Shown: piece by piece, positions 1-7,916 of the stretch
How the letters are laid out: every line of letters begins with the position of its first letter
How positions within the stretch are numbered: the first letter of the stretch is position 1
Assembly: GCA_050330055.1 (NCBI GenBank)
Contig: JBHJOF010000365.1
Span: 1 to 13,207, forward strand
From: JBHJOF01 sp050330055
GTDB lineage: Bacteria > Pseudomonadota > Alphaproteobacteria > Kiloniellales > JAKSDN01
Length of the DNA: 13,207 nucleotides
Reading direction: 5' to 3'
The notes under the pieces: generated by a model
What the model saw: the letters and a program-made list of their open reading frames with translations, nothing else
The model's database searches: none
What the model was told of the DNA's origin: nothing
Translations under genes and position numbers: made by a program

Positions 1-548
1 CGGTTGAAGTCGTCGGTCTTGGGGATGCCGACCTGCGCCGCCGCCTCGCGGAAGGCGTCGAGAATTTCCCAGGAAAGGCGCTTTTCCTCGACCCGCCACT
101 CGCCGCCGGCGCCGTGCGCCTCGTCGGCACCGAGATGGAAATCCTCGCCCCGCCTGAAGTAGGGCAGCACGTCGTCCCAGGCCCAGCCGACGTTGCCGAG
201 CTGGCGCCAGTGGTCGTAGTCGCGCGCCTGGCCGCGCATGTAGATCATGCCGTTGATCGAGGAGCAGCCGCCCAGCACCCGGCCGCGCGGGTAGTTGAGG
301 GCGCGGCCGTTCAGCCCCGGCTCCGCCTCGGTCTTGAGGCACCAGTCGGTGCGCGGGTTGTTCTGGGTGTAGAGATAGCCGATCGGGATGTGGATCCAGA
401 TGTGGTTGTCCCTGCCGCCGGCCTCGAGCAGCAGCACCCGCTGATCGGCGTCGGCGGACAGCCGGTTGGCCAGCACGCAGCCGGCCGAGCCGGCGCCGAC
501 GATCACGTAGTCGAACTCACCCAGGCTGTGATCGCGCCCCTTCGACAC
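1..548 (-). CDS. GMC-family FAD-dependent oxidoreductase (choline/alcohol dehydrogenase-like), N-terminal part
   Basis: Reading the minus strand leftwards from a GTG at 548 gives 182 open codons that run off the left edge, so the C-terminal two-thirds (substrate-binding part and catalytic His/Asn) are missing. Seen: the Rossmann FAD motif GAGSAG at residues 18-23, followed by LLLEAGG at 39-45, whose acidic residue should bind the adenosine ribose. The GMC signature with core GRVLGGCSSINGM is at 89-101. Family members are about 530 residues and oxidise alcohols such as choline or long-chain and polyethylene-glycol alcohols to aldehydes; the substrate cannot be told from this part. I chose the start because GGGAGGA lies 7 nt upstream of this GTG. 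An in-frame GTG at 566 would place that Shine-Dalgarno inside the gene. Transcription diverges from the efflux operon on the right. The family call is very secure; the specific name (BetA-like or other) is not. Confidence 0.95.
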   Translation of the reverse strand, partial: MSKGRDHSLGEFDYVIVGAGSAGCVLANRLSADADQRVLLLEAGGRDNHIWIHIPIGYLYTQNNPRTDWCLKTEAEPGLNGRALNYPRGRVLGGCSSINGMIYMRGQARDYDHWRQLGNVGWAWDDVLPYFRRGEDFHLGADEAHGAGGEWRVEEKRLSWEILDAFREAAAQVGIPKTDDFN

Positions 549-581
549 CCCGCTGTCCTCCCGCACCGCCGATCCCGGGCC

Positions 582-611
582 AAACTAAGGCCTAGCGCGG
601 CAGCGATGCAA
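582..611 (-). promoter_or_regulatory. Candidate promoter of the GMC oxidoreductase gene
   Basis: On the minus strand, TTGCAT (611..606) and TAGTTT (587..582) are 18 nt apart, and the latter lies about 33 nt before the GTG start. Both hexamers are weak matches to the sigma-70 consensus, so this is a guess from position plus partial match. The similar TAGTCT element before the substrate-binding-protein gene (9547-9552) gives slight support. Confidence 0.25.
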
Positions 612-651
612 CGCTGGGACCGCTGGGGATGTGCCAGGCGCGGCCTTTCCG

Positions 652-757
652 AGGGGACTGTCCCCGGTGCGCATGTCCCGGGGACAGTCCCCTTCGGGTA
701 CAGTCCCCTTACGGCAGGGGACTGCCCCTGGCGCACGCGTCTCGGCGGCAGTCCCCT
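652..757. repeat. Cluster of REP-like inverted repeats (GGGGACTGTCCCC family)
   Basis: Two stem-loops of related sequence sit side by side. In the first, 652-667 pairs perfectly over 16 bp with 678-693 around a 10-nt loop. In the second, AGGGGACTGCC (716-726) pairs with GGCAGTCCCCT (747-757). Between them is a fifth half-copy, ACAGTCCCCTT (700-710), identical to 684-694. The loops are also related (GTGCGCATG and GGCGCACGCG). The arrangement of paired, oppositely oriented GC-rich palindromes in non-coding DNA is that of REP/BIME elements, which RAYT (Y1-type) transposases mobilise in other bacteria. No such transposase is in this window. Confidence 0.8.
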
Positions 758-1047
758 CCTGGGACCTGAGGGCCTGGGCCGCCGCGGGTCGTAGGCGGCC
801 TCCCGGACCGGAGCCGAGGATCGGGCGGATCAGCCACCGCTCGCCGCAACCCTACTGTGTCTTATCGGCACCATTAGAAAATCTCGTGTTGCACTGCAGC
901 AAGCGCGACCTAATTTCAACGCATAGCATGGTTGTGAATGACGCAATGGACCTGCCTGCGGTCGGTACCTAAATCTCGCTTCTCCTTGGTTCGCCGGCAC
1001 CTGCCGGACACGCATCACGAAGCCTGGTCGGAAGGGGAATTCGATTG

Positions 1048-2235
1048 ATGATCGAGACGCGGCGCCCCCTGAGGGCTGTTGGGCGGGCCCTGATAGCCGG
1101 TGCCGGCCTGCTGTCCCTTGTCCTGTTGCTGCTGGGCTGCTCGGAGGAGAGCGGCCAGGCCGCGGCTGCCAGGTCCCAGCAGGCGGCGCCCCTGGTGAGC
1201 GTGGCCAAGCCGGTGGTGCGCCAGATCGTCGAGGACGACGAGTTCGTCGGGCGCTTCGAGGCCACCGACACGGTCCAGCTGCGCTCGCGCGTCGATGGCT
1301 ACCTGAGCGCCGTGCACTTCACCGACGGCATGCTGGTGCAGAATGGCGACCTGCTGTTCACCATCGACCAGCGCCCCTTCAAGACGGCGATCCGCGAGGC
1401 CGAGGCCGAGCTGAACAGCGCCCAGGCCGTTCTGGCTTTCACCCGCGACGACCTGGAGCGCGCCAGGCAGCTCTCGTCCCGCGGCAACATCTCGCAGCAG
1501 ACCCTGGACGAGCGCCGCCAGCAGTATCAGGTCGCCCAGGCCAGGCTGGCCGCCGCGGAGGCCGCGCTGGCGCGGGCCCAGCTCGATCTCGAGTACACCG
1601 AAATCCGGGCGCCGATCTCCGGCCGCATCGACGAGAAGCGGGTTTCGGAGGGCAACTTGGTCGAGGCCAACGCCACGATCCTGACCACCATCGTCTCGCT
1701 CGACCCGATCTACTTCTACTTCGACATCGACGAGCGCTCGTTCCTGGCCTATGCGCGCGATGCTCGTGCCCGAGGCTCGACCATGCAGGAAGGCGCCGGC
1801 TCGATCGCCGTCACGGTGCACCTGGCCGACGAGCGCGAACCGCCGCGCCAGGGGCGGCTTGATTTCTCCGAGAACCGGCTCGACCAGGCAACCGGCACCA
1901 TGCGCGTGCGCGCCATTCTCGACAACGCGGACAAGGTGCTGCAGCCCGGCCTGTTCGGGCGGATCAACGTGCCCGGCTCCTTGCCCTACCGGGGCATCCT
2001 GATCCCCGACGAGGCAATCGCCAGCGACCAGCAGCGCCGCATCGTCTACGTGATCGACGACGAGGGCGTCGTAAGCACGAAGGAAATCCGCCCAGGGCCG
2101 CGCATCGACGGCTACCGCGTGGTGCGCGAGGGCCTGACGGGCGACGAGACCATCGTCGTCAACGGCCTGCTGCGGGTGCGACCGGGCATCACGGTGACGC
2201 CGCAGCTCGCCGAGCTGCCGCCGACGCGCTCCTGA
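1048..2235 (+). CDS. RND efflux periplasmic adaptor subunit (MexE/OqxA/AcrA-like lipoprotein)
   Basis: This is the membrane-fusion (HlyD/AcrA) protein linking an inner-membrane RND pump to an outer-membrane channel. The 395-residue product opens with a lipoprotein signal: basic residues 5-13, a hydrophobic run 14-29 and lipobox LLGC with the lipidated Cys at 31. A biotinyl-lipoyl-like half follows at about 75-110, then a long alpha-helical hairpin at about 112-182. The hairpin tip carries the channel-docking pattern RxxxLxxxxxxS (Arg138, Leu142, Ser149). The second lipoyl half, with core IRAPISGRI, begins near 186, and beta-barrel and membrane-proximal domains fill 215-395. I chose ATG 1048, 10 nt after a GGAAGGGG Shine-Dalgarno; the TTG at 1045 is possible and adds one residue. 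The pump gene follows 43 bp downstream, so the two are surely one operon. Length and layout are normal for the family. Confidence 0.95.
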   Translation: MIETRRPLRAVGRALIAGAGLLSLVLLLLGCSEESGQAAAARSQQAAPLVSVAKPVVRQIVEDDEFVGRFEATDTVQLRSRVDGYLSAVHFTDGMLVQNGDLLFTIDQRPFKTAIREAEAELNSAQAVLAFTRDDLERARQLSSRGNISQQTLDERRQQYQVAQARLAAAEAALARAQLDLEYTEIRAPISGRIDEKRVSEGNLVEANATILTTIVSLDPIYFYFDIDERSFLAYARDARARGSTMQEGAGSIAVTVHLADEREPPRQGRLDFSENRLDQATGTMRVRAILDNADKVLQPGLFGRINVPGSLPYRGILIPDEAIASDQQRRIVYVIDDEGVVSTKEIRPGPRIDGYRVVREGLTGDETIVVNGLLRVRPGITVTPQLAELPPTRS

Positions 2236-2278
2236 TCGTCACGGCGCTCCTTAGTCGCCACAGCTGGGCCGAAGTGGC

Positions 2279-5200
2279 ATGCGCTTTTCCCACTTCTTCG
2301 TCGGTCGGCCGATCTTCGCCACGGTCATCTCACTGGTGATCGTAATCCTGGGCGGCCTGGCCTACGTCAACCTGCCGGTCGCCCAGTATCCCGAGATCGC
2401 GCCGCCGACCATCGTGGTGCGGGCGAGCTATCCCGGCGCCAACGCCGAGACCGTGGCGGCCACCGTCGCGACCCCCCTGGAGCAGGAGGTCAACGGCGTC
2501 GAGGACATGCTCTACATGTCCTCCTACTCGACCAGCGACGGGTCGATGCAGCTCACCATCACCTTCAAGCCCGGCACCGACCTCGACAAGTCGCAGGTGC
2601 TGGTGCAGAACCGCGTCGCCATCGCCGAGCCGCGCCTGCCCGAGGAGGTGCGGCGGCTCGGCATCACCACCACCAAGAGCTCGCCGGACCTCATGATGGT
2701 GGTGCACATGCTCTCGCCCGACGAGAGCTATGACCAGCTCTATGTCTCGAACTACGCGCGCACGCGGGTGCGCGACGTGCTGCTGCGCCTGCAGGGCGTC
2801 GGCAACGTGATCATCTTCGGCGAGCGCGAGTTCGCCATACGCATCTGGCTCGATCCGGAGAAGCTGGCCGCCTACGGCCTGATCGCCAGCGACGTCGTCG
2901 AGGCGCTGCGCGAGCAGAACGTGCAGGTTTCGGGCGGCGCCATCGGCGGGCCGCCGTCACCGGACGGCACCGCCTTCCAGTACACGGTTTCCACGCAGGG
3001 CCGTTTCGATGACCCGCGCGAGTTCCGTCGGGTCATCGTCAAGTCGGGTGGCGACGGCCGGCTCATTCGCGTCGGCGACGTGGCGCGTGTCGAGCTGGGC
3101 GCGCGCGAATACGTTACCAACAGTTACCTGAACGGCAAGCCCGCCGTGGCGCTGGCGATCTTCCAGCGGCCGGGAACCAACGCCCTGGCAACGGCCGACG
3201 AAATCATCGCCACCATGGTCGAGCTGAAGCAGGACTTCCCGCCCGGCCTCGATTTCCAGATCGTCTATAACCCGACCGAATTCATCGCCCAGTCGATCAA
3301 CGAAGTCTACAAGACCCTGTTCGAGGCCATGGCGCTGGTCGTTCTGGTCATCATCGTCTTCCTGCAGTCCTGGCGCACGGCTATCATCCCGATCGTTGCC
3401 ATCCCGGTGTCGCTGATCGGCACCTTCGCCGTCATGGCGACCTTCGGCTTCTCGCTCAACATGCTGACGCTGTTCGGGCTGGTGCTGGCCATCGGCATCG
3501 TGGTCGACGACGCCATCGTCGTGGTCGAGAACATCGAGCGCAACATCCGCAACGGCCTCGCCCCGCGAGAAGCGGCGCATCGCACCATAGACGAGGTCGG
3601 CTCCGCCGTTGTCGCCATCGCTTTGGTGCTGGCCGCGGTCTTCATTCCGACCGCGTTCCTGCCCGGCATATCGGGGCAGTTCTACCGACAGTTCGCGCTG
3701 ACCATCGCCGTCTCGACGGCGATCTCCGCGCTCAACTCGCTGACTCTGTCGCCGGCACTGGCGGCGCTTCTGCTGAAGGCACATGACGAACAGGGGCGGG
3801 GCTCCCGCCCGGCGCGCTGGGGCCAGTGGTTCACCGATCGCTTCAACAACGGCTTCCAGCGCCTGAGCAACGGCTATGCCGGCACGGTGCATCTGCTGGT
3901 CGGCGGCAAGGTCCTGCGCATCGGCGCTCTGCTGGTGTTCTGCGGCCTGCTGTTCGCCACCAGCGAGACCGCGCAGCGCGTGCCGCGCGGCTTCATCCCG
4001 ACTCTCGACCAGGGCTATGCCATCGTCGTGGTGCAGCTTCCCGACGGCGCCTCGCTCAATCGCACCGACGCCGTGGTCCGGCAGGCCTCGGAGATCGTGC
4101 GCACGACGCCGGGCGTCAGGGATGCGGTCGCCTTCGCCGGCTTCTCTGGCGCCACCTTCACCAATGCGACCAATGCGGGCGTGATCTTCGCCGGGCTGCG
4201 GCCCTTCGACGAGCGCCTGGTGCAGGGGCTCTCGGCCCAGGCCATCATCGGCCAGCTCTTCGGCCGCCTGCAGGCGATCGAGGAGGCCTTCATCATCGCC
4301 GTTCCGCCGCCGCCCGTACGCGGCATCGGCACGGCCGGCGGCTTCAAGATGCAGCTGCAGGAGCGCAACACGGATGCCGTCGACCGCGTCCTCGAGACCG
4401 CTTATCAGGTGCTTGGCGCGGCGCGGCAGAACCCTGAGGTGGCCGGCATGTTCACCACCTTCAGCGCCTCGAGCCCGCAGATCTACCTCGAAATCGACCG
4501 CACGCGGGCGCGCATGCTGAACGTGCCGATCGCCAACATCTTCGACACCCTGGCGATCAACCTCGGCACTTCCTATGTCAACGATTTCAACGCCTTCGGG
4601 CGGATCTATCAGGTGCGCGCCCAGGCCGACCAGAGCTTCCGCCTGAGCGAGGAAGACATCATGCGGCTCAAGGTGCGCTCGGCCGACGGTGCGCTGGTGC
4701 CGCTAGGCACCCTGGTCGAGATCCAGCCGCGCAGCGGCGCCGACCTGATCCAGCGTTACAACATGTACACCTCGGTGCCGGTTCAGGGCACGGCGGCGCC
4801 CGGCGTTTCCTCGGGCGACGCGCTCGACGCGATGGAGGCGCTGGCAAGCCAGATTTTGCCGCAGGGCGTGAGCTTCGAATGGACCGAGCTCGCTTTCCAG
4901 GAGCGCCAGACCGCCAACATTGTCGTCTTCGTCTTCGGGCTTTCGGTGCTCTTCGTCTTCCTCGTACTGGCCGCCCAATACGAGAGCTGGGTGCTGCCGC
5001 TCTCGATCATTCTGATCGTGCCGATGAGCGTGCTGTCGGCCCTGATCGGCGTCGCCTCACGCGGCTTCGACAACAACATCCTGACGCAGATCGGTCTCGT
5101 GGTGCTGGTCGGCCTGGCGGCGAAGAACGCCATCCTGATCGTCGAGTTCGCCCGGCAGGCCGAGCAGCGCGGCCTTTCCGCCGTCGAGGCCGCGGTCGAG

Positions 5201-5479
5201 GCCTGCCGCCTGCGCCTGCGGCCGATCCTCATGACGGCCTTCGCCTTCATCCTGGGCGTGGTGCCGCTGGTCATCGCCACCGGCCCCGGCGCCGAGATGC
5301 GCCAGTCGCTCGGCACGGCCGTCTTCTCCGGCATGCTGGGCGTCACCTTCTTCGGCCTGTTCCTGACGCCGGTGTTCTTCGTGACTCTGCGCCGGCTCTT
5401 CGGGCGCCGCAGCAGGCGGAGCCGTCGCTGCAAGTCGGCACGAGCGGCTAGCCAGGCTGCTCCAAGGCCCGTCGCGTAA
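2279..5479 (+). CDS. RND efflux transporter permease subunit (HAE1 family, MexF/OqxB-like)
   Basis: This is the proton-driven inner-membrane pump of a tripartite multidrug efflux complex; the 1066 residues match the family's usual 1030-1070. It starts with the typical MRFSHFFVGRPIFA and TM1 (about 11-29), followed by the periplasmic porter domain with motif SYPGANAETVA. TM2-TM6 span about 340-500 and include the TM4 proton-relay pair Asp410-Asp411 in GIVVDDAIVVVEN. The second porter half and TM7-TM12 follow, with the relay Lys949 in AAKNAILIVEF (AcrB Asp407/Asp408/Lys940 equivalents). All key residues are present, so it should be functional. Similarity is closest, by memory, to MexF/OqxB rather than AcrB. 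The C-terminal tail (about 1040-1066) is rich in Arg and Ser. The Shine-Dalgarno before ATG 2279 is weak. No outer-membrane channel gene follows, so the complex must borrow one encoded elsewhere. The substrate cannot be predicted. Confidence 0.97.
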   Translation: MRFSHFFVGRPIFATVISLVIVILGGLAYVNLPVAQYPEIAPPTIVVRASYPGANAETVAATVATPLEQEVNGVEDMLYMSSYSTSDGSMQLTITFKPGTDLDKSQVLVQNRVAIAEPRLPEEVRRLGITTTKSSPDLMMVVHMLSPDESYDQLYVSNYARTRVRDVLLRLQGVGNVIIFGEREFAIRIWLDPEKLAAYGLIASDVVEALREQNVQVSGGAIGGPPSPDGTAFQYTVSTQGRFDDPREFRRVIVKSGGDGRLIRVGDVARVELGAREYVTNSYLNGKPAVALAIFQRPGTNALATADEIIATMVELKQDFPPGLDFQIVYNPTEFIAQSINEVYKTLFEAMALVVLVIIVFLQSWRTAIIPIVAIPVSLIGTFAVMATFGFSLNMLTLFGLVLAIGIVVDDAIVVVENIERNIRNGLAPREAAHRTIDEVGSAVVAIALVLAAVFIPTAFLPGISGQFYRQFALTIAVSTAISALNSLTLSPALAALLLKAHDEQGRGSRPARWGQWFTDRFNNGFQRLSNGYAGTVHLLVGGKVLRIGALLVFCGLLFATSETAQRVPRGFIPTLDQGYAIVVVQLPDGASLNRTDAVVRQASEIVRTTPGVRDAVAFAGFSGATFTNATNAGVIFAGLRPFDERLVQGLSAQAIIGQLFGRLQAIEEAFIIAVPPPPVRGIGTAGGFKMQLQERNTDAVDRVLETAYQVLGAARQNPEVAGMFTTFSASSPQIYLEIDRTRARMLNVPIANIFDTLAINLGTSYVNDFNAFGRIYQVRAQADQSFRLSEEDIMRLKVRSADGALVPLGTLVEIQPRSGADLIQRYNMYTSVPVQGTAAPGVSSGDALDAMEALASQILPQGVSFEWTELAFQERQTANIVVFVFGLSVLFVFLVLAAQYESWVLPLSIILIVPMSVLSALIGVASRGFDNNILTQIGLVVLVGLAAKNAILIVEFARQAEQRGLSAVEAAVEACRLRLRPILMTAFAFILGVVPLVIATGPGAEMRQSLGTAVFSGMLGVTFFGLFLTPVFFVTLRRLFGRRSRRSRRCKSARAASQAAPRPVA

Positions 5480-5536
5480 AGCATTGCTTTGGCAGTAATT
5501 TTTCTTCCTATCGGAATTCCCGGACTTGGCACTGGG

Positions 5537-5578
5537 GCGCCGTTGGCAGGATAGCGTAGCCAGTACTGGCGACGGCGC
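5537..5578. promoter_or_regulatory. Nested palindromes upstream of nfeD, possible operator or cruciform
   Basis: The 152-bp gap between the efflux pump and nfeD contains a perfect 12-bp palindrome, GCCAGTACTGGC (5559-5570). It is flanked by outer arms GCGCCGT (5537-5543) and ACGGCGC (5572-5578), and TGGC (5544-5547) can alternatively pair with GCCA (5559-5562). No T-tract follows, so an intrinsic terminator on the plus strand is unlikely. It lies 54 bp before the nfeD start and could bind a dimeric regulator; that role is inferred from position and symmetry only. Confidence 0.3.
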
Positions 5579-5631
5579 TCGTTAGACCATATCTATTTGA
5601 AAGGGCTCTACTGACAGCGATCACATAAGCG

Positions 5632-7038
5632 ATGCGACGTTTGTCTTGCTGGCTGGCAATGGGTGCCGCCCTCCTGCTGGGTGCGGTGGCGGCTGTGGGC
5701 CAGGAGTCGCGCCCTGCATCGATCGACATCGCGCTGGTCGCGAACCTGGAGGGAGCGATCGGCCCCGCGACCACACGGTTTGTCGATGATGTCCTCGATT
5801 CGGCCGAGGCGCGCGGCGCCAAGGTCATCGTCGTGCGCCTCGACACGCCAGGCGGCCTCAGCGAAAGCATGCGGGACGTCATCCGCCGCATCCTGAGCGC
5901 GCCAATGCCGGTCATCGTCTATGTCGCCCCCTCCGGCGCGCGGGCGGCCAGCGCCGGGACCTACATCCTCTATGCCAGCCACCTGGCCGCCATGGCCCCG
6001 GGGACCAACCTGGGCGCGGCCACGCCGGTGCCGATCGGCGGCGGCCTTCCGCTCCCTGGCGGGGAAAAGCCGCCGCAGGGTCCGGACGAAGACGGCGAAG
6101 GGACGGCGCCGGACGACGCAGCGCCGGGCGGCGATGCCATGCAGCGCAAGGTGGTCAACGATTCCGTCGCCTACATCCGCGGCCTGGCCGAGCTGCGCGG
6201 CCGCAACGCGGACTGGGCGGAGCAGGCGGTCCGAGAGGGCGTGAGCCTGCCGGCCAGCGAGGCGTTGGAGCGCGGTGTCATCGATCTCATGGCTACCAGC
6301 CTCGAGAACCTCCTCGAGCAGGCGCACGGCCGCACCGTCATGCTCGGCGAGCGCGAGGTGACGCTGGACACGCGCGCGCTGGCGGTCGAGGAGGTCGAGC
6401 CGAGCTGGCTCATCAAGCTGCTGTCGGTCATCACCAATCCCAACATCGCCCTCATCCTGATGATGATTGGCGTCTATGGGCTGATCTTCGAGTTCATGAA
6501 TCCCGGCACGATCGGGCCGGGTGTGGTGGGCGTGATTTGCCTAGTGCTCGGCCTCTACGCTTTGAACCTGCTGCCGCTCGACTATACCGGTCTGGGACTG
6601 ATCATCCTGGGCATCGCGCTGATGGTGGCAGAAGCGGTGACTCCGGCCTTCGGCGTGCTCGGCACAGGCGGGCTCGTCGCCTTCGTCATTGGCACGATCC
6701 TTCTGCTCGATGCCGATTCACCCGAGTTCCAGTTGGACTGGCCGGTGATCGTCGGCATGGCGGCCGCTTCGGGGGGGATCCTCATCCTGCTCATGGGCTA
6801 CCTCTGGCGCTCGCACAGGCGGCCGGAGACGACCGGCGCGGCCGAGATCGTCGGACATCCGGCGAGGGTCATAGAATGGGACGGCGGCTCGGGCTACGTG
6901 CGGGCTCGCGGCGAGCGCTGGCGGGCGCGTGGCCACGGCACATTCGCGCCCGGCGACATGGCGTGGGTCAAGCGCATCGATGGTCTCACGCTCGAGATCG
7001 TTCCTGCAAAGGGCGACAAGGAAGGAGCTGACTCATGA
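5632..7038 (+). CDS. NfeD-family membrane-bound serine protease (ClpP class)
   Basis: A 468-residue long-form NfeD (NfeD1b type). Order of parts: signal peptide or first membrane segment (about 1-23); ClpP/SppA-like protease domain (about 30-235) facing the periplasm; a bundle of membrane helices (about 262-390); and a soluble C-terminal OB-fold NfeD domain (about 402-458). The family uses a Ser-Lys dyad. The nucleophile should be Ser107 in GARAASAGTYIL and the base Lys173 in MQRKVVNDSVAYIRG, by analogy with archaeal PH1510. Between them is a Gly/Pro/Asp/Glu-rich low-complexity loop (about 136-168). The archaeal homologue cleaves the hydrophobic C-terminus of its stomatin partner, and the next gene here encodes such a partner, overlapping by 4 bp. 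This supports a joint role in membrane-microdomain protein quality control. The start is ATG 5632; no strong Shine-Dalgarno precedes it. Confidence 0.95.
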   Translation: MRRLSCWLAMGAALLLGAVAAVGQESRPASIDIALVANLEGAIGPATTRFVDDVLDSAEARGAKVIVVRLDTPGGLSESMRDVIRRILSAPMPVIVYVAPSGARAASAGTYILYASHLAAMAPGTNLGAATPVPIGGGLPLPGGEKPPQGPDEDGEGTAPDDAAPGGDAMQRKVVNDSVAYIRGLAELRGRNADWAEQAVREGVSLPASEALERGVIDLMATSLENLLEQAHGRTVMLGEREVTLDTRALAVEEVEPSWLIKLLSVITNPNIALILMMIGVYGLIFEFMNPGTIGPGVVGVICLVLGLYALNLLPLDYTGLGLIILGIALMVAEAVTPAFGVLGTGGLVAFVIGTILLLDADSPEFQLDWPVIVGMAAASGGILILLMGYLWRSHRRPETTGAAEIVGHPARVIEWDGGSGYVRARGERWRARGHGTFAPGDMAWVKRIDGLTLEIVPAKGDKEGADS

Positions 7039-7805
7039 CAGCCAACTTCATTGTATCGATTGTTATTGTCCTGCTCGTAATCGGCTTCCTGACGCAGGCG
7101 ATCAAGATCCTGCGCGAGTACCAGCGGGGCGTCATCTTCACGCTCGGACGCTTTACAGGGGTCAAGGGGCCAGGCTTCATCATCCTGATCCCGGTCGTCC
7201 AGCAAATGGTCAAGCTCGACCTGCGGACCTTCGTCGAGGACGTTCCGACCCAGGACGTCATCTCGCGCGACAACGTCTCGGTGAAGGTCAATGCCGTGAT
7301 CTACTTCCGCGTGGTCGACCCCGAGAAGGCCATCAATCGCGTCGAGAACTTCGCCGTGGCGACGAGCCAGCTGGCGCAGACGACGCTGCGCTCAGTGCTG
7401 GGCAAGCACGAGCTGGACGAGATGCTGGCGGAGCGGGACAAGCTCAACAAGGACATTCAGAGCATTCTGGACGAGCAGACCGACGAGTGGGGCATCAAGG
7501 TGGCCAACGTAGAGATCAAGCACGTCGACATCGACGAGAGCATGATCCGCGCCATCGCCAAGCAGGCCGAGGCGGAGCGTATCCGCCGCGCCAAGATCAT
7601 CAATGCCGAAGGCGAGCAGCAGGCGGCGCAAAAGCTGGTCGAAGCCGCGATGGAGCTTGCCAAGCAGCCACAGGCCATGCAGCTCCGCTATCTCGGCGCG
7701 CTGCAGGACATCTCCAACGACCGTACCTCGACGATCGTGTTTCCCTTCCCGATCGACATGGCGAAGTCATTGCTTACCGGCGGAGGCGGCACCGCGTCGT
7801 CGTAA
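7035..7805 (+). CDS. Slipin / stomatin-like SPFH-domain membrane protein
   Basis: A 256-residue stomatin-family protein. One N-terminal hydrophobic segment (about 5-22) anchors it. The SPFH/Band-7 domain starts near residue 25 with EYQRGVIFTLGRF and continues through KGPGFIILIP, the DVPTQDVISRDNVSVKVNAV stretch and the helical region to about 190. A charged coiled-coil rich in Ala, Glu, Lys and Arg (about 185-225) follows, and the end is VFPFPIDMAKSLL with a Gly/Ser tail. Slipins oligomerise into ring or cage assemblies that scaffold membrane microdomains. ATG 7035 overlaps the nfeD stop codon (ATGA) and has AAGGAG at 7022-7027, 7 nt before it, so translation is coupled. The nfeD-slipin order is the conserved stomatin-operon arrangement. 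The hydrophobic C-terminus (FPFPIDMAKSLL) resembles the kind of segment NfeD proteases cut, which is an inference. Confidence 0.96.
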   Translation: MTANFIVSIVIVLLVIGFLTQAIKILREYQRGVIFTLGRFTGVKGPGFIILIPVVQQMVKLDLRTFVEDVPTQDVISRDNVSVKVNAVIYFRVVDPEKAINRVENFAVATSQLAQTTLRSVLGKHELDEMLAERDKLNKDIQSILDEQTDEWGIKVANVEIKHVDIDESMIRAIAKQAEAERIRRAKIINAEGEQQAAQKLVEAAMELAKQPQAMQLRYLGALQDISNDRTSTIVFPFPIDMAKSLLTGGGGTASS

Positions 7806-7826
7806 CGTCCACGCGGACCGCCTCCT

Positions 7827-7893
7827 GCACTGCAGTGCGGCTGGCGTCTGTCAAAGGCCTGGCCAGCCAGCGGCTGGCCGGTGGGCCAGCTGG
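7827..7893. terminator. Convergent intergenic hairpins, possible bidirectional terminator
   Basis: Between the ends of the slipin gene (7805) and the substrate-binding-protein gene (7917) are three dyads: the perfect palindrome GCACTGCAGTGC (7827-7838), the strong hairpin GGCCAGCC-AGC-GGCTGGCC (7861-7879), and CCAGCTGG (7886-7893). The 8-bp all-matched hairpin with a 3-nt loop would block transcription from either side in principle, but no T-run follows on either strand. It is therefore not a textbook intrinsic terminator, and the role is inferred from its place between convergent genes. Confidence 0.4.
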
Positions 7894-7916
7894 TCGAACC
7901 GGACCCTGCCGGAGTC

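Larger units (their letters stand above)
549..1047. other. Divergent intergenic region, 499 bp
   Basis: This stretch separates the leftward GMC oxidoreductase gene from the rightward RND efflux operon. It holds the candidate GMC promoter (582-611), the GGGGACTGTCCCC repeat cluster (652-757) and a more A+T-rich part (about 855-970), which is the likeliest site of the efflux promoter. Within that part, TTGCAC (889-894) and TAATTT (911-916) are 16 nt apart, and a short interrupted dyad TTGC-ACTGCA-GCAA spans 889-902. Both are too weak to call a promoter or operator. No protein-coding stretch with convincing composition or start was seen. Confidence 0.6.

Noticed and set aside
114..794. A 226-codon plus-strand open frame over the left edge.
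   Set aside because: It is the antisense shadow of the GMC oxidoreductase gene, and its tail runs through the repeat cluster; no domain or ribosome-binding site supports it.
889..916. TTGCAC-16-TAATTT as the efflux-operon promoter.
   Set aside because: Each hexamer matches consensus at only about half its positions and the distance to the gene is over 130 bp; noted as a possibility, not annotated.
1015..1821. Long minus-strand open frame opposite the efflux adaptor gene.
   Set aside because: It is an antisense shadow caused by high-GC third codon positions; the plus-strand gene has full family hallmarks.
5478..5503. AAAGC-ATT-GCTTT mini-hairpin followed by a T5 run after the efflux pump stop codon, as an intrinsic terminator.
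   Set aside because: The stem is only 5 bp, A+T-rich and 8 nt away from the T-run, too weak to call.
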